Position numbers and translations under genes: made by a program
The notes under the pieces: model-generated
What the model was told of the DNA's origin: nothing
The model's database searches: none
Seen by the model: the letters and a program-made list of their open reading frames with translations, nothing else
DNA from: Nitrospina sp.
GTDB lineage: Bacteria > Nitrospinota > Nitrospinia > Nitrospinales > VA-1
Length of the DNA: 11,059 nt
Direction: 5' to 3'
NCBI GenBank assembly: GCA_018647025.1
Contig: JABGTQ010000079.1
Span: 1-11,059 of the forward strand
Shown here: positions 6,902-11,059 of the stretch, piece after piece
How positions within the stretch are numbered: position 1 is the stretch's first letter
How the letters are laid out: each line of letters begins with the position of its first letter

Positions 6902-8746
6902 ATGATAACAAATGATTCTAAAATCATAACTACAATCCCTGACCTATCAGGTATTTATATCATGAAGGATGGTCGGGGGGAAATTCTTTACATTGGTAAG
7001 GCAAAATCATTGAAAACACGGGTCCGTTCATATTTTCAAAAATCTCGCAACATGCCCGCTAGAACAAAAATTTTCACTGACAAGGTTAAAGATATTAAAT
7101 TTTTAACCACCAAAACAGAAGCTGAGGCATTAATTCTTGAAAGTAACTTTATCAAAAAGCATCAGCCTAGATATAATGTCTTACTTAAAGATGATAAGCA
7201 TTACCCATATCTCAGGCTGACAACGCACGAACAATTCCCAAGGCTGGAAGTGGTTCGTCGAGTAAAAAAGGACAGTGCCTCCTATTTTGGCCCTTACACT
7301 ATGGTCAAAGAAATACGCCAAACTCTTCGGTTAATATATAAGATATTTCCACTTAGGCAAAGTAAGGATCGTTTAGATGGTACGGCAATAAGAAGGCCAT
7401 GCTTAAACTACCAAATGGGTAGATGTTTAGCTCCCTGTGCAGGTTATCCTTCAGAGGTGGAATATAATCAAATTGTTCAAGATGTAGTACTTTTTTTAAA
7501 AGGTAAAAATAATGAACTAGTAAAAAGTTTAGAAAAGAAAATGAAGTCGGCATCGAATAAATTAAAGTATGAAGAAGCGGGAATTTATAGAGATAAAATA
7601 CTAGCGGTAAAAGCAGTTTTGGATAAACAAAAAATCATATCCACCTCTCTCGATGACCAGGATATTCTCGGCTACTGTCGTGGAGAAAAGCAGATAATAT
7701 TTCAGATTCTTGTTATTCGAAGTGGAAAAATGGTGGGTGAAAAAGTATATAAAATAAAAAATTTGATTGATGCGGATGATAATGAAATCTTATCAGCATT
7801 TCTTAAACAGCATTACCTTGATCAAATTCTTCTTCCAAAAGAAATTATTTTACCACATCCAATAGATGATCTTCCTCTGATATTAGATTGGTTATCGAAA
7901 AAAAAGCAAAGCCGTGTTTATATAGAGATCCCATCAAAAGGAAAAAAGAAAGATCTTGTGCGAATGGCTGAAGAGAATGCCAACTTTGCATTAAGGGCAG
8001 AGTTACAAAAAGATGAGCTCAGTCTTCGAAGTCTCGAAGAACTTCAGGAAACACTAGGCCTAAAATATTTTCCAGAAGTAATTGAAGGATTTGATATATC
8101 GAATATTTCAGGGAAACACGCGGTGGGTTCGGTTGTGGTGTTTAAAAATGGAGCCGCGGAAAATTCAAAATACCGGCGATATAAAATAGCTAGTGTCAAA
8201 GGCATTGATGATTATGCTATGTTGCAAGAAGTAATTAATAGGCGGTATAGTCGTCTTATTCGAGAACAAAAAAAACTCCCAAATCTTATTTTAATTGACG
8301 GTGGTCTGGGACACCTATCCAGTGCTGAAAAAGTAATACGCGAATTGGATCTTTTGGGAAAAATTGATTTAGCCTGCATCGCTAAAGGAAAATTTCGTAA
8401 TGCTGTTGAAACTGATGAGATATTATTGCCTGGTAAAAAACAGCCAATTTATTTTCAAGAAAATTCTCCCTCTAGATTTTTATTACAGCGTATTCGAGAC
8501 GAATCCCATCGATTCGCAATATCATATCACCGGAAACTACGCAGCAAGAGTTCTCTAGATTCTTCGCTAGAGTTGATTTCAGGAATAGGTAAAAAAAGAC
8601 GTTTATTGCTACTAAAAAAATTTGGTAGTCTTGATGCTATACGCAGAGCTTCAGCGATTCAGTTGGAAGCTTTGCCAGGAATTACAGAAAATCTAGCCAG
8701 AAAAATAATAAGCACTTTGGGACCCGGTGAGGTCAAAAATAACTAA
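6902..8746 (+). CDS. uvrC: UvrABC system protein C (excinuclease subunit C)
   Basis: A full-length 614-residue UvrC, which makes the 3' and 5' incisions around damage recognised by UvrA-UvrB. Domains: GIY-YIG nuclease (about 14-92; GIY 17-19, YIG 30-32, Arg40, Glu80 in ALILESNFIKK); UVR/UvrB-binding segment (about 206-243); RNase H-like 5' nuclease (about 255-540; Asp398 in GFDIS, Asp466 in LIDGG, His536 in RDESHRFA); and tandem helix-hairpin-helix DNA-binding region (about 556-608). The catalytic Asp-Asp-His set is present. Two oddities: of the four Cys reported to bind an Fe-S cluster in E. coli UvrC, only three are present (167, 175, 179), with Ser154 at the first position; and the usual DGGKGQ reads DGGLGH. 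The start ATG has GGA seven bases upstream. No LexA-like box seen upstream. Confidence 0.96.
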   Translation: MITNDSKIITTIPDLSGIYIMKDGRGEILYIGKAKSLKTRVRSYFQKSRNMPARTKIFTDKVKDIKFLTTKTEAEALILESNFIKKHQPRYNVLLKDDKHYPYLRLTTHEQFPRLEVVRRVKKDSASYFGPYTMVKEIRQTLRLIYKIFPLRQSKDRLDGTAIRRPCLNYQMGRCLAPCAGYPSEVEYNQIVQDVVLFLKGKNNELVKSLEKKMKSASNKLKYEEAGIYRDKILAVKAVLDKQKIISTSLDDQDILGYCRGEKQIIFQILVIRSGKMVGEKVYKIKNLIDADDNEILSAFLKQHYLDQILLPKEIILPHPIDDLPLILDWLSKKKQSRVYIEIPSKGKKKDLVRMAEENANFALRAELQKDELSLRSLEELQETLGLKYFPEVIEGFDISNISGKHAVGSVVVFKNGAAENSKYRRYKIASVKGIDDYAMLQEVINRRYSRLIREQKKLPNLILIDGGLGHLSSAEKVIRELDLLGKIDLACIAKGKFRNAVETDEILLPGKKQPIYFQENSPSRFLLQRIRDESHRFAISYHRKLRSKSSLDSSLELISGIGKKRRLLLLKKFGSLDAIRRASAIQLEALPGITENLARKIISTLGPGEVKNN

Positions 8747-8826
8747 GATTTAAAACTCCAAATGACGATACTATAGTTAGTAAAATTTGATTTACCATAG
8801 GGCGAAAGCTATTTAAGTCTAATTAG

Positions 8827-8836
8827 CAATTAATTG
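8827..8836. repeat. Perfect 10-bp palindrome upstream of the secreted-protein gene
   Basis: CAATTAATTG is a perfect 10-base palindrome 29 bases before the ATG at 8866. It lies where a repressor or activator could act, but it is all but two bases A/T and may be chance. Confidence 0.25.
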
Positions 8837-8865
8837 TTATTAATATTTAGAGTGGATATCTATAA

Positions 8866-9609
8866 ATGAAAAAAAAGAAAGAAAAGATTAATCACCTGTT
8901 AAAACCACGATTGTTTACGGTAATTCTAGGGCTTATATTTTCTATTGGTTCGCCACAGTTAATGTATGCTAAAAATGGGATTAGGCCTCAATTAATTGAG
9001 GAGGCCAAAATTCTGTTTGATAGAGAAAAACAGTTATTGAAAGCCCGTATAAATGTTGACTGGGATAAGCAGCATAGTCTTCAGCATCCAGATTTTAGAA
9101 AAAAAATCTCTGTGGAAGAACTACAATATTTTGAAGGATTTGTGGGCTCAGATTATAGAGAAAAGACAAAACAAAATTCACATATCTCAGGTTCTTTTGT
9201 TCCTAGTTTAGATTATATAAAAAAAAATCAATACAAAAAGGATCCTTTGGGCTTTCCTGTGAAAAGAAGATATAAGTGGAGCAATGATTCCTATTTAACA
9301 ATAAAATCCTACTCCTTAGAAAAAATTTCTATAAGCAAGGATGGAAAATACGCTAAGGTAAATATGATGCTAAAAGGCAGACAGAGATTAAACCCGGCTA
9401 TAGTAAGGGCCGATATAGAGTTTGCTGCACAATATCCGAAGACTGATTATTGGGAAAAAATAAATGGGAACTGGGTAATCACATTATTATCCACACCAGT
9501 TAACACGAGCGGAACAGGAATTCTCAAGTTTTTAGTTCCAAATAATAAAAAGAGTTGGGGCAAAACAGAATTCGTGGATCTAAACCCCGCAGACCTCAAG
9601 CTTCCGTAA
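8866..9609 (+). CDS. Unrecognised secreted protein, 247 residues
   Basis: I do not recognise the family. The N-terminus is a classical Sec signal peptide: a basic start (MKKKKEKINHLLKPR), a hydrophobic core (about 17-30) and a likely cleavage site after Ala35 (LMYA, then KNG). The mature part of about 212 residues is basic, has no cysteine or membrane segment, and begins with a charged helix (IEEAKILFDREKQLLKAR, 44-61). The C-terminal half alternates short strand-like stretches (YLTIKSYSLEKISISKDG 143-160; KYAKVNMMLKG 161-171) and ends in WEKINGNWVITLLST (196-210), a pattern reminiscent of small alpha+beta domains such as NTF2-like folds; this is only a shape impression. The ATG has at best a weak GGA nine bases upstream. 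It stands alone after uvrC (119-base gap) and before a gene-free region. Periplasmic location is likely. Confidence 0.75.
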   Translation: MKKKKEKINHLLKPRLFTVILGLIFSIGSPQLMYAKNGIRPQLIEEAKILFDREKQLLKARINVDWDKQHSLQHPDFRKKISVEELQYFEGFVGSDYREKTKQNSHISGSFVPSLDYIKKNQYKKDPLGFPVKRRYKWSNDSYLTIKSYSLEKISISKDGKYAKVNMMLKGRQRLNPAIVRADIEFAAQYPKTDYWEKINGNWVITLLSTPVNTSGTGILKFLVPNNKKSWGKTEFVDLNPADLKLP

Positions 9610-9819
9610 CATAGAGCGTCGTAAGATTTTATTAAGGTTTTTTATGAGTATCAATTTCCGACCCATAAACCTTGGTTTGATGATAAAATTCGCGAAATTG
9701 GTAAAATTTTTAAATATGAATTACTAAGCACCAAGAAAACGAAACAAAGATGGCTTTAAAGAGTCCATTGAGCGACACTGATGCGATGGGTATAACTTTT
9801 TAGGTAGATCGTCTCCAGA

Positions 9820-9851
9820 TATCCTTGGTAGTAGAAGTGCTATCAAGGATA
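9820..9851. other. 12-bp hairpin, possible structured RNA or repeat remnant
   Basis: TATCCTTGGTAG (9820-9831) pairs with CTATCAAGGATA (9840-9851) over 12 positions, 11 Watson-Crick and one G-U, with an 8-base loop. It is the longest uninterrupted stem I found in the window. No T-tract follows on either strand, so it is not a normal intrinsic terminator. A small hairpin GTTG-TGCG-CAAC (9854-9865) follows immediately. It could be part of a small RNA, a REP-like element or a protein site. Confidence 0.45.
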
Positions 9852-9922
9852 AAGTTGTGCGCAACAATGACATTTCCCGCAACAACCAACGTAATAGTAA
9901 ATTAACACATGTATCCTGTTTT

Positions 9923-9961
9923 CTGATGAGGAACCCAGAGGACTTGACGGGTGAATGTCAG
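9923..9961 (+). other. Two-stem fold with k-turn-like internal loop
   Basis: CTGA (9923-9926) pairs with TCAG (9958-9961), and ACCC (9933-9936) pairs with GGGT (9949-9952). Next to the inner stem both strands carry GA (9931-9932 and 9953-9954), able to form tandem sheared G-A pairs as in kink-turns. The remaining unpaired bases are TGAG on one side and ATG on the other, not the usual 3-0 arrangement. The stems are only 4 bp, so this is suggestive only. It lies 106 bases after the start of the 12-bp hairpin. Confidence 0.2.
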
Positions 9962-10155
9962 TAAAATTTAAGAAAAATAATACCCCCGCTAGGATAATTA
10001 TACTGATTCATCTTGTGGGGAAACTGTACAGCATGGATCCAATTCACAAGCGAAACAGATTAATTATCGAATATGAGGTTCTTACTCTGGAAACGAAACA
10101 TAAGGGTAGGAAATTAGATAATTTTTTTAAACAGTCAAAAACCGTCTGATCAAAG

Positions 10156-10767
10156 CTACTTTTTAATGTCGGTAAGCTTTTGTTCCAAACGGCGAACAAG
10201 TTCCTGATAATTGTTTTTAGAAATTATTTTATAAAGTTTAGACCGTAAATTGTTTCTCATGCTTATTCCATCTAGAGCAACATCAACGACTTGCCATTGA
10301 TTACTATATTTGTATAAGTGGAAATCGATATTAATTTCTCCCTCTTTTTCATGAACCACTGAAAGTGGAACATTAGCTTTTAATTCATTAATATTGGTTT
10401 GACCATAAATCAACTTGAAGGTGGAAAAAAATTTTCCGGAGTTGGGGAAGGCTTCTTTTATAAACATGCGGCTAAGAAGGTCGATAAATTTTTTTTGTTC
10501 CGTTAAAGAGAGTTTTTTCCAGTATTTTCCCAGGGCCTTACGACATATTTCCCTAATGTTTAAACGGCCAAGCGCATTGTAAGAAAGTAAGTCGTTTTTT
10601 TTAATTTCCTCAGGGGATAATTGTATTCCTGTTTCTAAACTGCTAATAGAATTTATTAGTAATTCCACTGTGCCCCGAGGAGAAACTTCTTCAGCAATTA
10701 CCGATGACGATCCAAATAAAGATAAAATAAAAATCACTAAAAAAAACAGATTATTGTGAGAGTTCAT
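10156..10767 (-). CDS. mlaC: MlaC/Ttg2D-family periplasmic phospholipid-binding protein
   Basis: A 203-residue protein of the MlaC (Tol_Tol_Ttg2) family, the soluble carrier that moves phospholipids between the outer-membrane MlaA complex and the inner-membrane MlaFEDB transporter. Residues 1-25 form a Sec signal peptide (NNLFFLVIFILSLFG core, cleavage after VIA). The mature chain shows the family order: a helical start (RGTVELLINSISS); ALGKYWKKLSLTEQKKF (78-94), matching the A-L-G-x-x-W...F block; a strand region with VHEKEGEINIDFHLYK (138-153) and WQVVDVALDGISM (158-170); and the final NNLRSKLYKIISKNNYQELV helix (172-191). The length is typical. No mla partner is in the window, so it appears isolated here. 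The ATG at 10767 has no Shine-Dalgarno. It is divergent from the exported-protein gene at 10874. Confidence 0.85.
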   Translation of the reverse strand: MNSHNNLFFLVIFILSLFGSSSVIAEEVSPRGTVELLINSISSLETGIQLSPEEIKKNDLLSYNALGRLNIREICRKALGKYWKKLSLTEQKKFIDLLSRMFIKEAFPNSGKFFSTFKLIYGQTNINELKANVPLSVVHEKEGEINIDFHLYKYSNQWQVVDVALDGISMRNNLRSKLYKIISKNNYQELVRRLEQKLTDIKK

Positions 10768-10873
10768 AGTTGTGATAAATTAGTAGCTTGAATGTAGAAG
10801 TAGTTAATACAAAAATTTCTCAATACAAGAGTATAGACTTTTTATCTCAAACTAAAAAAATAATATTTTTCAC

Positions 10874-11059
10874 ATGAGTCCGGTTTTGTCAAGTAAGGGG
10901 TTTATTTTTTCGATACTTTTTGTAGGTTTAGTAGGCCAGGAAACGGAGTTAATTAAAAAAATAGATCATAGATATAGCTCGGCCAAATCTATATATGACT
11001 TAAATATCTTAGAGAAATTGGTTAAGAGGTCTTTAAAAATATTCCCAGAGTCGGATAAG
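10874..11059 (+). CDS. Exported protein, N-terminal part (3' end outside window), possibly TPR-like
   Basis: An open frame of 62 codons runs from ATG 10874 to the last base without a stop, so the gene is cut by the window edge. The N-terminus (GFIFSILFVGLVG, about residues 9-21) is a short hydrophobic segment that looks like a signal peptide with possible cleavage before QETEL. The next stretch (YSSAKSIYDLNILEKLVKRS, then LKIFPES) has the spacing of a tetratricopeptide-type helix pair, with Leu/Ala repeats and a closing Pro, but only one repeat is visible. No Shine-Dalgarno is evident. It is divergent from mlaC across 106 bases. Function unknown. Confidence 0.6.
   Translation, partial: MSPVLSSKGFIFSILFVGLVGQETELIKKIDHRYSSAKSIYDLNILEKLVKRSLKIFPESDK

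Larger units (their letters stand above)
9625..9964 (+). pseudogene. Possible decayed gene remnant, identity unknown
   Basis: One frame runs 9625-9759 without an ATG and reads like protein (YEYQFPTHKPWFDDKIREIG, then KYELLSTKKTKQR) before a stop. At about 9749 the sense-like reading seems to move one frame over (DGFKESIERH), meets TGA at 9779-9781, and continues DGYNFLGRSSPDILG onward to a TAA at 9962-9964. Balanced composition and the join of two plausible peptide stretches suggest a gene broken by a frameshift and a stop. I recognise no family, and chance open frames of this length are common, so confidence is low. The strong hairpin at 9820-9851 lies inside, which argues partly against a coding past. 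Confidence 0.22.
9610..10155. other. 546-base gap without an intact gene
   Basis: No coding sequence here has a credible start, ribosome site and family resemblance. The left part has frame fragments that look like eroded coding sequence (9625-9964, listed separately). The middle has a strong hairpin (9820-9851), a short repeat CGCAACAA (9860-9867 and 9878-9885), and a second folded element (9923-9961). The right part has a 64-codon open frame from ATG 9955 to 10149 coding a Lys/Arg-rich peptide with no ribosome site and no recognisable motif, which I do not accept as a gene. By eye the 9800-9890 stretch is richer in GC than its surroundings. No tRNA, insertion-sequence ends or terminator for mlaC with a clear T-tract was found. 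Confidence 0.6.

Noticed and set aside
8797..8812. GAAA tetraloop-like hairpin near ATAGGGCGAAAGCTAT
   Set aside because: The stem needs a two-base bulge and matches no riboswitch consensus I know; too short to report.
9923..9957. Hammerhead-ribozyme-like core CTGATGA followed later by GAA
   Set aside because: The segment between cannot form stem II next to the core (G would face U and then G), and GAAA and the cleavage-site strand are missing.
9955..10149. 64-codon open frame with ATG start
   Set aside because: No ribosome site, no family resemblance, Lys/Arg-rich composition as expected from random AT-rich DNA, and its start overlaps a potential hairpin.

Overview
This window is a compact, AT-rich stretch of bacterial chromosome made mostly of single-copy core and housekeeping genes. 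The host looks like a Gram-negative (double-membrane) bacterium: there is a periplasmic MlaC-type lipid carrier, two further proteins with export signals, and a complete bacterial UvrC. I cannot place it to genus. The glutamate dehydrogenase resembles, from memory, the ~470-residue type common in alphaproteobacteria, while PurM has motif variants I associate with archaeal-type PurM. Low GC, short intergenic gaps and frequent absence of a Shine-Dalgarno sequence would fit an uncultured, possibly marine, lineage, but that is inference.

Layout, left to right. A 5'-truncated YdcF/DUF218-type gene (1-288, +) is followed closely by a DUF389 membrane protein (313-1302, +) and a MOSC-domain protein of the YiiM type (1349-1978, +). 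These converge on yjbQ (2039-2458, -), separated by a likely terminator. A 261-bp divergent region carries a promoter candidate with an overlapping dyad, then a Glu/Leu/Phe/Val dehydrogenase (2720-4150, +) and purM (4240-5343, +). purM converges on a sodium:neurotransmitter-symporter family transporter (5426-6781, -) across a nested hairpin. uvrC (6902-8746, +) diverges from the transporter. A gene for an unrecognised secreted protein (8866-9609, +) follows. Positions 9610-10155 hold no intact gene, only reading-frame fragments and two potential RNA/DNA secondary structures. mlaC (10156-10767, -) comes next and diverges from a 3'-truncated exported, perhaps TPR-like, protein (10874-11059, +).

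How the genes work together. There is no single obvious pathway. Gene orientation alternates and most genes look independently transcribed. The common threads are nitrogen/purine metabolism (glutamate dehydrogenase, PurM, an amino-acid-type Na+ symporter), DNA repair (UvrC) and envelope maintenance (MlaC, the YdcF-like protein, secreted proteins).

I found no CRISPR array, tRNA, rRNA, insertion sequence or defence system, and no convincing new multi-gene system. The places most worth a second look are the 9.6-10.15 kb gap with its 12-bp hairpin, the unrecognised secreted protein, the UvrC lacking one expected cluster cysteine, and the unusual PurM.
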